Below are positions 46,940-56,244 of a stretch of DNA of 64,000 nucleotides, in pieces. Source of the DNA: Erwinia aphidicola (GTDB lineage Bacteria > Pseudomonadota > Gammaproteobacteria > Enterobacterales > Enterobacteriaceae); contig NZ_JAMKCQ010000001.1 of the NCBI RefSeq assembly GCF_024169515.1, positions 930,001 through 994,000 of the forward strand. The letters are read 5' to 3'. Position 1 is the stretch's first letter. Each line of letters starts with the position of its first letter. Made by a program: the position numbers and the translations under genes. The notes under the pieces were generated by a model that was not told the origin of the DNA, did not search any database, and saw only the letters and a list, made by a program, of their open reading frames with translations.

Positions 46940-47787
46940 GAAGCCATCCGGTCAAGAAACAATGCGGCGGACAGCAGGTCGGCCGCACCTCCGGGTGAGG
47001 CATTCAGCGCCAGCATCTTTGCATCCAGCTGCGCCAGCGCCTGCCTTCCGGCGGGTTGATGGCTTCCCCCCGCTGCCAGCACCGCACGGGCGCCCTGCTG
47101 CATCGCCGTCAGGCCGTTCATCCCGGCACGCGACAGCACGCAGGTGTCGCTCAGGGAGGTCATGATCGCCATCAGGGCATTCAGCTGCGCTGCGCTGTCA
47201 TCGGCCCCCTGCTGGCGGCTGTGCCACAGCTGCGGCAGCGCAAGATGGATCACGTGCGGGAATCCGCGCTGCGCCTCTTCCCGCGCGCCCGGTACCTGAT
47301 AGCGGGCGCTGGCACGCTGCCCTTTGCTGAACTGCTTCGGTGCGGCATCATCCGGCAGCTGCGCCAGTGCGGCGGCGCAGGTGACGATCTGCTGAGCATC
47401 CCCCATGCCGCCGCACATCGCCGCCGCACTGACCAGCAGTCCCAGCGCCCAGATCGCTCCGCGATGGGTATTCACCCCGCCCGTTTCCTGCATCATCTGC
47501 GCTTCCCCTGCGCGCCCCAGCAGCCCGACGCGCTGACGCAGGGCGATATCCGCCGGGCGCTGCCAGCTGTGCAGCGCCAGCGCATAAAACGTCGGGCGGA
47601 GGCTTAAGGCCGAGCGCTCCATCAGCGCCAACGTCAGGTCACGATGTGCGCCGCTGCCGCGCTGGTCCACCAGGCCGGGTTTAGGCGTCAGCCGGGCTTC
47701 ATCCAGCAGGCAGGCGCTGGCCAGGTCGGCCAGCCGCTGCGCATAATGTTCAGCCGGGGAGGCGGCGAGCTGCCGCTGCAGGCTCAT
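46897..47787 (-). CDS. mdcB: Triphosphoribosyl-dephospho-CoA synthase, tail from a repeat
   Basis: 296 residues from the ATG at 47787, which overlaps the mdcA stop by one base. EARLTPKPGLVDQRGSGAHR and QETGGVNTHRGAIWALGLL are CitG/MdcB signatures. It makes the CoA-derived prosthetic group precursor for MdcC from ATP and dephospho-CoA. The normal end appears to be ALFLDRM; the last 14 residues (ASGRPEKKVVPYNA and R) come from a palindromic repeat at 46909-46939. Activity is probably kept because the added tail is short and polar. Confidence 0.92.
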   Translation of the reverse strand: MSLQRQLAASPAEHYAQRLADLASACLLDEARLTPKPGLVDQRGSGAHRDLTLALMERSALSLRPTFYALALHSWQRPADIALRQRVGLLGRAGEAQMMQETGGVNTHRGAIWALGLLVSAAAMCGGMGDAQQIVTCAAALAQLPDDAAPKQFSKGQRASARYQVPGAREEAQRGFPHVIHLALPQLWHSRQQGADDSAAQLNALMAIMTSLSDTCVLSRAGMNGLTAMQQGARAVLAAGGSHQPAGRQALAQLDAKMLALNASPGGAADLLSAALFLDRMASGRPEKKVVPYNAR

Positions 47788-49439
47788 TACCAGCTCCTGA
47801 ATTTTGCCGGTGGCTGATAGAGACCGCCGGACCATTCAACCAGATCGGCGACGCTGCCCGCCGCCAGCAGCGACCGGCTGGCATCCGTGCGACGAATGCC
47901 AAGATCTTCCGGGAAGGCCACTTTGCCCTCGCGCCTGAGCTGCGCGACGCGCTTCGCGTCGGCGCCGAGGCCGATATCGGTGATGCCCGCGACCGCAGCC
48001 ACCATCGCCCGCCGCTCCTCCAGCGTTTTGGCGCGATAGAGGTAGGCAATGCCCTCTTCGGTCAGCACGTGGGTGACGTCGTCGCCGTAAATCATCACCG
48101 GGGCCAGCGGCATACCGGAGGCTTTCGCCACATCCACCGCTTCCAGCTTCTCGACAAAGGTCGGTTTTGCGCCCGCCTGGAAGGTTTCCACCATCTGCAC
48201 CACCAGCTTGCGGCCGCGTGCCAGCGGGTCGGGTTCATTGATCATCGCCAGCCAGGCAGCCGTGGCATGACGGCGGCCGTGCGGATCGTGCCCCATATTG
48301 GGCGCGCCGCCAAAGCCGGAGAGGCGGCCTTTGGTCACCGTCGAGGAGTTAGCCAGCCCATCAATCTGCAACGTGGAGCCAATAAACATATCCGCCGCGT
48401 ACTGGCCGGCCATCTGGCAGAAAGCACGATTAGAGCGCATCGAGCCATCGGCACCGGTGAAGAACACATCCGGGCGCGCGGCGACGTAGTTTTCCATCCC
48501 CAGCTCGCCGCCGAAGCAGTGCACGCTTTCCACCCAGCCACTCTCGATCGCCGGGATCAGCGTAGGGTGTGGGTTTAGCGTCCAGTGACGGCAGATCTTG
48601 CCCTTCAGCCCCAGCTGCTCGCCGTAGGTTGGCAGCAGCAGCTCAATGGCGGCGGTGTTAAAGCCGATACCGTGATTGAGCGACTGCACCTGATGCTCGG
48701 CATAGATGCCTTTGATCGCCAGCATCGCCATCAGCACGTGTTCCTGCTTAATCAGGCGCGGATCGCGGGTAAACAGCGGTTCAATAAAGAACGGCCTGTC
48801 GGCCACCACCACGAAGTCGATCCACGACCCCGGAATATCGACACGCGGCAGGTCGCATTCGTCATCCACCAGTTCGTTGACCTGGGCAATCACGATGCCG
48901 TCATGGAAGGCGGCGGCCTCGACCAGCGCCGGAGTGTCTTCGGTGCTCGGCCCGGTATACAAATTGCCCTTACGGTCAGCTTTGAATCCGGCGATCAGTG
49001 CCACGTTAGGCGCGAGATCGACATACAGCCGCGAGTAGAGTTCGATGTAGGTGTGGATCGCGCCGATCTCTAACAGGCCATCTTCCAGCAGCTGGGAAAT
49101 GCGCAGGCTTTGCGTGCCGGAGAATGAGAAGTCGAGCTTGCGGGCAATACCTTTTTCAAAGATATCAAGATGTTCGCTGCGGCCCACGCTCGGCATAATC
49201 ATATGCAGATCATGGATTTTCTGTGGGTTAACCTCGGCCAGTGAGCGGGAGAGAAAATCCGCCTGCTTCTGGTTATTACCCTCCAGCACCACGCGATCGC
49301 CGGGCGCGATAAGTTTTTCCAGCATCGGGATAAGATCGTCGGTGGGCAGGACTTTGTGATTCAGCCCGAGGCTGGCGATACGGCGCTGTTTTTCACGGCG
49401 GCGCGTATCCCAGACGCGGGGAGAGGGGGTGGATATCAT
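47787..49439 (-). CDS. mdcA: Malonate decarboxylase alpha subunit
   Basis: 550 residues from the ATG at 49439, placed by CAGGAGGTTACCGC. SPRVWDTRRREKQRRIASLG, LEGNNQKQADFLSRSL and GFGGAPNMGHDPHGRRHATA are typical of MdcA. It is the acetyl-S-ACP:malonate ACP transferase that swaps acetyl for malonyl on MdcC. First gene of the operon; the 246 bp upstream (49440-49685) hold the likely promoter and a palindromic repeat. Confidence 0.95.
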   Translation of the reverse strand: MISTPSPRVWDTRRREKQRRIASLGLNHKVLPTDDLIPMLEKLIAPGDRVVLEGNNQKQADFLSRSLAEVNPQKIHDLHMIMPSVGRSEHLDIFEKGIARKLDFSFSGTQSLRISQLLEDGLLEIGAIHTYIELYSRLYVDLAPNVALIAGFKADRKGNLYTGPSTEDTPALVEAAAFHDGIVIAQVNELVDDECDLPRVDIPGSWIDFVVVADRPFFIEPLFTRDPRLIKQEHVLMAMLAIKGIYAEHQVQSLNHGIGFNTAAIELLLPTYGEQLGLKGKICRHWTLNPHPTLIPAIESGWVESVHCFGGELGMENYVAARPDVFFTGADGSMRSNRAFCQMAGQYAADMFIGSTLQIDGLANSSTVTKGRLSGFGGAPNMGHDPHGRRHATAAWLAMINEPDPLARGRKLVVQMVETFQAGAKPTFVEKLEAVDVAKASGMPLAPVMIYGDDVTHVLTEEGIAYLYRAKTLEERRAMVAAVAGITDIGLGADAKRVAQLRREGKVAFPEDLGIRRTDASRSLLAAGSVADLVEWSGGLYQPPAKFRSW

Positions 49440-49631
49440 GCGGTAACCTCCTGTGAGCGCACCCATTACGGGGTGCTTCAGTCTGGCTACGAGTCTGCGC
49501 CTGCGGAGGCTCTGCAACAATTACGCGCAAAGCCTGACCGTTAACCGATAAGTAACGTTCAAATAAAGATGATTTAATTCAGCAGGATAAGAAATTTGAT
49601 TTCGGAGGAGTGTCACAGAAATGGGCATATT

Positions 49632-49669
49632 GCGGGACGGGTTGACCGTAAAAGAGGGTCAACCCCTAC
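49632..49669. repeat. Palindromic repeat upstream of mdcA
   Basis: GCGGGACGGGTTGACCGTAA followed by AAGAGGGTCAACCCCTAC. It pairs GGGTTGACC with GGTCAACCC and ends in CCCCTAC like the other copies. Confidence 0.8.
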
Positions 49670-49685
49670 ACGTTGAACCTTGCTG

Positions 49686-51389
49686 CTAACCCTGATGCAC
49701 CGCGATATAGCGCTGGTAGCGGCTCTCTTTTAAGCGGGTGAGGTCCACCAGCACCAGCCCATCAATACAGTGGTTAAAGTCCGGGTCGCTGCCGAAGTCG
49801 ATAAACTGAACCCCGCCGGTTTCACACAGCTCGGAATACTGCTTATACAGCGGCGGAATGCCAGTGCCGAGGTTGCTCAGCAGGCGCTTCAGGCGTTTGA
49901 GATCCTCAACATAATCATCACCGCTGAACTGCGCCAGCACGTCCGGCAATGATGCCGGGTACGGGCGGCGTGAGGTAGCCAGCGGCAGCGCAGGCGCGAA
50001 GTAGAGGCGATAGAATGCCACCAGCAGGTCGCGCGCTGCCAGCGGCAGACCGCCGGAAATTGACACCGGGCCAAACAGATAACGGTATTGCGGATATTTC
50101 GCCAGGTAAGCACCAATGCCCATCCACAGATAGTCGAGGCCGCGTTTGCCCCAGTAGGCCGGCTGAATAAAGCTGCGCCCCAGCTCGATCCCCTGCATCA
50201 GAACGGGGTTCATCTGGTGGTCATAATGAAACAGGCTGTGGCTGTAGATCCCCTCAAAGCCTTTGCGCTCGAACTGCTCGGCGGTCGGGATAAAGCGATA
50301 GGCCCCGACGATGTCCAGCGCCTCTGCATCCCACAGGATCAGGTGGTAATAATCGTCGTCGTAATCGTCAAGGTCGCGCCGCGTGCCGCTGCCCTCGCCC
50401 ACCGCGCGAAAGGCAATTTCCCGCAGCCGCCCCAGCTCGCGCAGGATCGGGACATAATCTTCGCCGTGGCGGCGATAAAGGTAAATCATCTTGCCGTCCG
50501 GCAGCTGGCCGAGCACTTCACATCCGGCCAGCGCGCGTTTCAGCACCGCCCGATCTTCCGCACGCGCTATCGCCGCTTCGGTCTGGAACAGGGCAGACTT
50601 GCCCTGCGCAATACGGTAGAGATGACGCCGGAAGCGCGCCGCCAGCTCTTTCGCCGGGGTACGGCCATCGTGCCAGCTGGCGAAGGGAATGCGCTTGCCC
50701 ACCTTGAGCTTTAACCGCGCACCGCGATTGACGAACATCTCGCGTACCAGCAGCAGCATCGACAGCGGCTGGTAAATTTTTGACGTAAGGTAGAAAAGCG
50801 CGCTGTTGCGGCCGCTGACGTGGATCGGCACGATCGGTGCGCGGTAGCGGGCGGCGATGCGCAGGAAGCCGTGGCTCCACTGGCTGTCTTTTACCCCCTT
50901 GCTGCCGAAGCGCGACACTTCACCCGCCGGGAAGAAGATCAGCACGCCCTGGCTTTCCAGCTGCTCCTGCATCTGTTCGACCTGCTGGCGGCTGGTGCGG
51001 TTGCCCATATTGTCCACCAGCACCATCAGGCTGCTGAGGGATGCGAGACAGTTCAGCAGACGGTTAGTGACGATTTTCACATCGCGCCGCACCTGCGACA
51101 CCGCGTGCAGCAGCGCCAGGCCATCCAGGGTACCGAGCGGATGATTAGCGACGACCACCACCGGCCCATGACTGGGGATTTGCTCCAGGTCGCGCTCGCT
51201 CAGCTCGCAGCTGACGTCGAGGTATTCCAGCACCTGCTCCACCATGTCCAGCCCTTTCAGGTGGCGATTTCGCTGATTGAACTGCTGGAACTCTTTTTCA
51301 CGCAGCAGGCGGCGCAGCAGGCTTTTCTGCCACGATGGCGTCTGATGGCCAGGGCTGAGGTCGTCTAAAACACTTTCAACAGTAAACAC
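49686..51389 (-). CDS. Two-domain acyltransferase, OlsF-type ornithine-lipid synthase
   Basis: 567 residues. The N-terminal half (about 70-280) is a PlsC/LPLAT O-acyltransferase with NHPLGTLDGLAL (NHxxxxD-type box) and FFPAGEVSRFGSKG. The C-terminal half (about 300-550) is a GNAT/acyl-HSL-synthase-like N-acyltransferase with GAYRFIPTAEQFE, ELGRSFIQPAYWGKRGLDYL and GPVSISGGLPLAARDLLVAF. This order matches OlsF, which makes ornithine lipids from ornithine and acyl-ACP. Such lipids can replace phospholipid under phosphate stress. It could instead act on another amine. Confidence 0.82.
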   Translation of the reverse strand: MFTVESVLDDLSPGHQTPSWQKSLLRRLLREKEFQQFNQRNRHLKGLDMVEQVLEYLDVSCELSERDLEQIPSHGPVVVVANHPLGTLDGLALLHAVSQVRRDVKIVTNRLLNCLASLSSLMVLVDNMGNRTSRQQVEQMQEQLESQGVLIFFPAGEVSRFGSKGVKDSQWSHGFLRIAARYRAPIVPIHVSGRNSALFYLTSKIYQPLSMLLLVREMFVNRGARLKLKVGKRIPFASWHDGRTPAKELAARFRRHLYRIAQGKSALFQTEAAIARAEDRAVLKRALAGCEVLGQLPDGKMIYLYRRHGEDYVPILRELGRLREIAFRAVGEGSGTRRDLDDYDDDYYHLILWDAEALDIVGAYRFIPTAEQFERKGFEGIYSHSLFHYDHQMNPVLMQGIELGRSFIQPAYWGKRGLDYLWMGIGAYLAKYPQYRYLFGPVSISGGLPLAARDLLVAFYRLYFAPALPLATSRRPYPASLPDVLAQFSGDDYVEDLKRLKRLLSNLGTGIPPLYKQYSELCETGGVQFIDFGSDPDFNHCIDGLVLVDLTRLKESRYQRYIAVHQG

Positions 51390-51539
51390 AGGCTTATCTC
51401 CGGGTGTTTTAGCCGCACACTAACCAGCCCGGATGACGATGATGTGTCAGTGAAATGACAGCTGCAATATTCTGTAAATTTACCGATGGCGCAAAGCAGG
51501 GAGGCGGTGGGAGATAACGGTAAAACGGGTTGGCCGATT

Positions 51540-51563
51540 GTAGGGGCTGGGCATGCCCAGCCC
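51540..51563. repeat. GGCATGCC-type palindromic repeat
   Basis: GTAGGGGCTGGGCATGCCCA followed by GCCC, just after the stop of the Anbu gene on the minus strand, where it may serve as a 3' end element. Confidence 0.8.
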
Positions 51564-51566
51564 GGA

Positions 51567-52277
51567 TTATTCGTCGAGCTGTAACGGCGGCAGCTGCGAA
51601 AAAACGCTGAGCAATCCGCTGCTCCACAGCTGGCGGATCTGAGAAAAATAGGGGTGCTTTTCGGTGATGTGGTACTGCTGCATGCTGCTGAAGCTGTCGG
51701 TGGGATAGACCATCACATCCAGCGGCAGGCCGACGGAGATATTACTCGCCAGCGTCGAATCCATCGAAATCAGCGCGCACTGCATCGCCTGGTCCAGCGC
51801 GGTGTCATAGCGCAGCACCCGGTCGATAATCGGCTTGCCGTATTTGCTTTCGCCTATCTGGAAATAGGGGGTATCGGTACTGGCTTCAATGAAGTTGCCC
51901 TGCGGATAGATCTGGAACAGCCGCGGCTCTTCACCCTTAATCTGCCCGCCGAGCATCAGCGTACCGCCAAACTCCTCGCCGTCACGCTTGATCACCGTAC
52001 GCAGCGTGTCCCCGACCAGCAGTGCCACATCGTACATATTGGTGCAGCTCATCAGGTTAGGCTGTTTACCATCTTCACAGCCGCGCCGCAGCAGGCTCAG
52101 CGCGCTCTGGGTGGTGGCGAGGTTGCCCGCGCTTTGCAGCACCAGCGTGCGCTCGTCATCCTGCTGAAAAACATGGAGCTTACGGAACGAGGAGATATGA
52201 TCCACGCCCGCGTTGGTCCGGGAGTCGGAAACGAAAATCATCCCTGACGATAAGCGCATTGCCACACAATAGGTCAT
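51567..52277 (-). CDS. Anbu proteasome-like peptidase
   Basis: 236 residues from the ATG at 52277, so that the mature chain begins with Thr (MTYCVAMRLSSG). FVSDSRTNAGVDHISSFRKL is the Anbu hallmark of the Ntn-hydrolase fold. Anbu forms an open-ring self-assembled complex; its physiological substrate is not established. Last gene of a four-gene operon with ATP-grasp, alpha-E and transglutaminase proteins, the conserved Anbu context. Confidence 0.92.
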   Translation of the reverse strand: MTYCVAMRLSSGMIFVSDSRTNAGVDHISSFRKLHVFQQDDERTLVLQSAGNLATTQSALSLLRRGCEDGKQPNLMSCTNMYDVALLVGDTLRTVIKRDGEEFGGTLMLGGQIKGEEPRLFQIYPQGNFIEASTDTPYFQIGESKYGKPIIDRVLRYDTALDQAMQCALISMDSTLASNISVGLPLDVMVYPTDSFSSMQQYHITEKHPYFSQIRQLWSSGLLSVFSQLPPLQLDE

Positions 52278-52295
52278 AGTTTGCCCGATCAAAAA

Positions 52296-53096
52296 TTACT
52301 GCTGCGAGAACACCAGTTGTACCGCAGCCACGGCCTGCATATCTTCACTGCCGCCGCCCAGGCGCATGCCGCGCACCGGACAGGCATCAAGATAATCCAC
52401 ACCGACAGCCAGCTTGAGATGCTGCCGGGTGCTGCGGGTATTATTGGTAATATCGAAACTGTGCCAGCTGCCGTCGAGCCACACTTCCACCCATGCATGG
52501 GTCGCCACATGTTCCACATTTTCAGTATACAGATAGCCGCTAACATAACGAGCGGGGATGTGCAGACTGCGACAGCAGGCTAAAAATACGTGACTGTGGT
52601 CCTGACAAACGCCACTTCCGGCGGCAAAAACTTTGGCGGCGGTATCGGTCACCAGCGTGCTGCCGGGCTGATACGGCATCTTCAGCAGCAGCTCGCCCAT
52701 CAGGCGTTCGAGGCTGGCGAGCGGCGCTTCTTCACGGTAATAGCGGCGGGCGAAATCGCGGATAGCCATATCAGGCTGCGTCAGCGGCGTGATACGCAGG
52801 AACACCAGCGGCGACAGCACGCAGTCCGGATCCGGCGAGCTGTCCTCTTCATCAAGAATATCGACCACGCCGCGCGCGGCGATCTCTATCTCCTGATGCG
52901 GGCGGTCAAGCGTCAGTACGTGCATCACATTGCCCCAGGCATCGGTGATGCAGATCGCCTGCTCCGGCAGGAGGAGATCCCACGAGATAATGTGCTGATG
53001 GACAGAGTCCTGCGGCGTCAGGCGCAGATACTGCGTGCTCTGGCGCACCAGACTCTGGTAGCTGAAACAGGTTTTATGCTCAATATTCAGCTTCAT
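52296..53096 (-). CDS. Transglutaminase-like protein of the Anbu operon
   Basis: 266 residues from the ATG at 53096 (GGAGGCGAAATAAC before it). The core has Cys in AAGSGVCQDHSHVFLACCRS, His in VATHAWVEVWLDG, and Asp in HSFDITN, the transglutaminase/cysteine-protease triad, after an N-terminal bacterial transglutaminase-like domain. It is 1 bp after the alpha-E gene and 18 bp before Anbu. The reaction (cross-link or hydrolysis) is unknown. Confidence 0.92.
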   Translation of the reverse strand: MKLNIEHKTCFSYQSLVRQSTQYLRLTPQDSVHQHIISWDLLLPEQAICITDAWGNVMHVLTLDRPHQEIEIAARGVVDILDEEDSSPDPDCVLSPLVFLRITPLTQPDMAIRDFARRYYREEAPLASLERLMGELLLKMPYQPGSTLVTDTAAKVFAAGSGVCQDHSHVFLACCRSLHIPARYVSGYLYTENVEHVATHAWVEVWLDGSWHSFDITNNTRSTRQHLKLAVGVDYLDACPVRGMRLGGGSEDMQAVAAVQLVFSQQ

Positions 53097-53097
53097 G

Positions 53098-54027
53098 TTA
53101 TTTCGCCTCCAGATAGGTTTGGTGAATGCTGTCGGCAATCGCCGCCAGCTCTGCCAGAAAACGTTGCAGCCAGGCGTGCAGCCCGTCCGTCATCAGAGAT
53201 TCCCAGCTACTAAAGCGCAGCTGCGCATGCAGCACCGTGAGCAGGTAACGCGGACGATCTTCACCGCTGCTGCCGATCAGATTGAGCTGATTCGCGATCT
53301 CTTCGACGCAGGATCGCAGCGATCGCGGGCTCTCTTCGCGCAGGATCAACATCTCATTGACGTTATCCGCCGCCATCTGCTGTTTGTAGATAGTGTGATA
53401 AGCCTCGCGCGCCGAGACCGAGCGCAGCAGGGTATCCAGCCGGTAATACTCACGCACCGTGTCGTCATCTTCATCGGTCAGATGCTGGTAGACGTCGAGC
53501 AGCCTGGCGGTGCAGTCGGCGCGCTCCAGCAGCGTGCCGAGGCGAATAAAGCTCATCGCATCGCCGCGCATCAGGGTGCCGAACATGGCGCCACGGAACA
53601 GGTGTGAGCGCTCTTTCACCCAGTCGAAGAAGGCATCCGCCCCACCGTTGCTAACGCCGTTGCGCCGCAGCTTGCGCAGTTCGATCCAGCTGGAGTTGAT
53701 GCTCTCCCACACTTCCGATGAGAGGCTGCCGCGCACCGCATGCGCGTTATTCCACGCCGCCTGCCAGCAGTTATAGATGCTGCCGGGATTGCGCTCGTCG
53801 AGGGCAAAAAAGTTGAACAGCTCCGGCATCGCCAGCCGATCGTTGACTGACCAGTACAGGTCACTGGTGTTGGTGAGGTTCAGCGGGACGCGCAGCTCAT
53901 TGTTGTGGCTGCCGCGCACCGGCATCAGGGAGAGCCGATTGGTGACGTCGAGCACCCTGGCAATATTTTCCGCGCGCTCTAAATAGCGCGCCATCCAGTA
54001 CAGGCCACTGGCCGTGCGGCTTAGCAT
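53098..54027 (-). CDS. Alpha-E domain protein of the Anbu operon
   Basis: 309 residues, nearly all helical. MLSRTASGLYWMARYLERAE at the start and SFIRLGTLLERADCTARLLD are the alpha-E (A-alpha) signatures. It overlaps the ATP-grasp gene by 7 bp. The domain has no known activity; it always accompanies ATP-grasp and transglutaminase proteins and probably works with them on a peptide-like product. Confidence 0.92.
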   Translation of the reverse strand: MLSRTASGLYWMARYLERAENIARVLDVTNRLSLMPVRGSHNNELRVPLNLTNTSDLYWSVNDRLAMPELFNFFALDERNPGSIYNCWQAAWNNAHAVRGSLSSEVWESINSSWIELRKLRRNGVSNGGADAFFDWVKERSHLFRGAMFGTLMRGDAMSFIRLGTLLERADCTARLLDVYQHLTDEDDDTVREYYRLDTLLRSVSAREAYHTIYKQQMAADNVNEMLILREESPRSLRSCVEEIANQLNLIGSSGEDRPRYLLTVLHAQLRFSSWESLMTDGLHAWLQRFLAELAAIADSIHQTYLEAK

Positions 54028-55457
54028 GCGTCATCCTCCAGAACCCAGGTGTCCTTGGTCCCACCGCCCTGCGAGGAGTTAACCACCAGCGAGCCTTCGT
54101 TCAGCGCCACGCGGGTCAGCCCACCGGGCACCAGCCGAATATCGGCGCCGCTGAGGGCAAACGGACGCAGGTCAATATGGCGCGGGGCCAGCCCCTGTTC
54201 GACAAAGGTCGGGCAGGTAGAGAGCGCCAGCGTATTCTGTGCAATATAGTTCTGCGGTTTGGCTTTCAGCAGCGCGCGGAACTCCTCCAACTGCTGTTTA
54301 CTGGCAACGGGGCCGATCAGCATACCGTAGCCGCCGGCACCGTGGACCTCTTTCACCACCAGCTGCTCAAGGTTTGCCAGCACCCACGACAGATCCTCCG
54401 GGCGGCGGCATTGCCAGGTCGGCACATTGTTGAGGATCGGATCTTCGTTAAGGTAGTAGCGGATCATCTCCGGCACGTAAGGGTAGATCGACTTGTCGTC
54501 CGCCACCCCGGTGCCGATAGCATTTGCCAGCACCACGTTGCCGGAACGGTACACCGACAGCAGGCCCGGCACGCCAAGCATTGAGTCCGGGCGGAACGCC
54601 AGCGGGTCGAGGAAGGCATCGTCGACGCGGCGATAAATCACATCGATTTTGCACGGCCCGGCGGTGGTACGCATCAGCACTGCGCCATCTTTAACAAACA
54701 GATCGGCGCTCTCAACCAGTTCCACCCCCATCTGCTGGGCAAGGAAGCTATGTTCAAAGTAGGCGCTGTTAAAGCGCCCGGGGGTTAAAACCACCACCAC
54801 CGGGTCGTTAACCGGGGAACTTTCTCGCAGGGTTTGCAGCAGCAGCGACGGGTAGCGCTCAACCGGGGCAATACGCTGGTCGGCGAACAGCTCCGGGTAG
54901 AGGCGCATCATCATCTTGCGGTTCTCCAGCATGTAGGAGACGCCGGACGGGGTGCGCAGGTTATCTTCCAGCACGTAATATTCGCCGTCGTTGTTGCGCA
55001 CCATATCGACGCCGATAATGTGGGCATACAGGTCGCGGTGCAGGTTGATGCCCTGCATGCAGGGCTGATACTGATCGTTGACCAGCACCTGCTCGGCGGG
55101 AATCAGGCCCGCTTTGAGGATATGCTGCTGGTGATAGATATCATGCAGAAAAGCGTTCAGGGCCTGCACGCGCTGGCGGATGCCTTTATCCAGCATCGCC
55201 CATTCACTGGCCGGAATAATGCGCGGAACGCTGTCGAAGGGGATCAGCCGTTCGGCTCCGCCGTCTTCACCATAAACGTTAAAGGTGATCCCAAGGCGGT
55301 GAAACAGCAGTTCCGCCTCTTCGCGCTTGCGCGCAATCGCCTGCTGGTCGGCCTGCTGTAGCCATTGCCAGTATTCCCGGTAGTGCCGACGATAGTGTCC
55401 ATCGCTCAGCAACATTTCATCATAAAAGTGTGACGCTATTTCATAGCTTTGATTCAT
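54021..55457 (-). CDS. Circularly permuted ATP-grasp type 2 protein
   Basis: 478 residues from the ATG at 55457 (AGGGAAATC before it). FDSVPRIIPASEWAMLDKGI, GVSYMLENRKMMMRLYPELF and VVKEVHGAGGYGMLIGP are typical of the CP_ATPgrasp_2 family. It is predicted to form amide bonds with ATP. First gene of the Anbu operon; the related DUF403/alpha-E and transglutaminase genes follow at once. Product unknown. Confidence 0.92.
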   Translation of the reverse strand: MNQSYEIASHFYDEMLLSDGHYRRHYREYWQWLQQADQQAIARKREEAELLFHRLGITFNVYGEDGGAERLIPFDSVPRIIPASEWAMLDKGIRQRVQALNAFLHDIYHQQHILKAGLIPAEQVLVNDQYQPCMQGINLHRDLYAHIIGVDMVRNNDGEYYVLEDNLRTPSGVSYMLENRKMMMRLYPELFADQRIAPVERYPSLLLQTLRESSPVNDPVVVVLTPGRFNSAYFEHSFLAQQMGVELVESADLFVKDGAVLMRTTAGPCKIDVIYRRVDDAFLDPLAFRPDSMLGVPGLLSVYRSGNVVLANAIGTGVADDKSIYPYVPEMIRYYLNEDPILNNVPTWQCRRPEDLSWVLANLEQLVVKEVHGAGGYGMLIGPVASKQQLEEFRALLKAKPQNYIAQNTLALSTCPTFVEQGLAPRHIDLRPFALSGADIRLVPGGLTRVALNEGSLVVNSSQGGGTKDTWVLEDDAC

Positions 55458-55650
55458 GATTTCCCTACCGCTGTCTGTGAACCTGTGATGAGATCTGCAC
55501 AAAGTGTGCCAGAGTCAGGCGTGGCGTCCTGAGCCGCACGGCATGCGGATCGACAACAGGCGAAAGCTTTTCCTGGCAACTGGGGAAGCGAAACGCGGCG
55601 GCAGACTGCACCAATAAAGTGCAGCCCGCTGCGCTAAAGAAGAGGTGAAA

Positions 55651-56244
55651 CTATTGTGCGGCCAGCGGGTGCCAGACTTCGGTCAGTGCGCCTACCCCAC
55701 CGGTGATCGGGTCGGCTTGCGGCATCACCACGCGTTTTATTTCAAGCATAGACTGTTCCATTAAGGCCTGCTCGTCACGCAGCGTCCGCGGTACAACGCC
55801 TGGGGGATACGCCCCCACCGCGAGGAAATCATCGCTGGCGGCGATCTGCTGGTGCCCTACCCCGGCCGGGATCAACACCGCATCCCCGGCGTACACCGTG
55901 ACCATTCTTCCGCTCTCGCCGCCAAACAGGATCTCGGCCCAGCCGCAGGTAATCCCCAGCAGTTCATGGGTGTTCGGGTGATAATGGGTGTAGGGGAAAA
56001 CCGGCGCTTGCCAGCTGACCGGCCAGCCGTGCGCGGCAAACTCGGCTTTAAACCACGCGCTCATATCCTCGTCGGTTTCATCAGGAATGACCTGCGGATA
56101 AATGATCAGCGGCAAAGGATTATTGGGGACGCCCTGGGAAGGTTGCGACAGCATCAGATGTCGCGGGTTGGTGGATGCGCCCGCAGCAAAAGTTCCGGCA
56201 GCAAACGACATCAGCAACATCACACTGCGAGAGTCAGACAGCAT
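55651..56244 (-). CDS. Exported cupin-domain protein
   Basis: 197 residues from the ATG at 56244, with GGAG 6 bp before it. The N-terminus (SVMLLMSFAAGTFAAGA) may be a signal peptide. The cupin has YTHYHPNTHELLGITCGWAE and GDAVLIPAGVGHQQI, giving three His and one Glu for metal. It resembles small YjlB-like cupins. Substrate unknown; no operon partner. Confidence 0.8.
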   Translation of the reverse strand: MLSDSRSVMLLMSFAAGTFAAGASTNPRHLMLSQPSQGVPNNPLPLIIYPQVIPDETDEDMSAWFKAEFAAHGWPVSWQAPVFPYTHYHPNTHELLGITCGWAEILFGGESGRMVTVYAGDAVLIPAGVGHQQIAASDDFLAVGAYPPGVVPRTLRDEQALMEQSMLEIKRVVMPQADPITGGVGALTEVWHPLAAQ

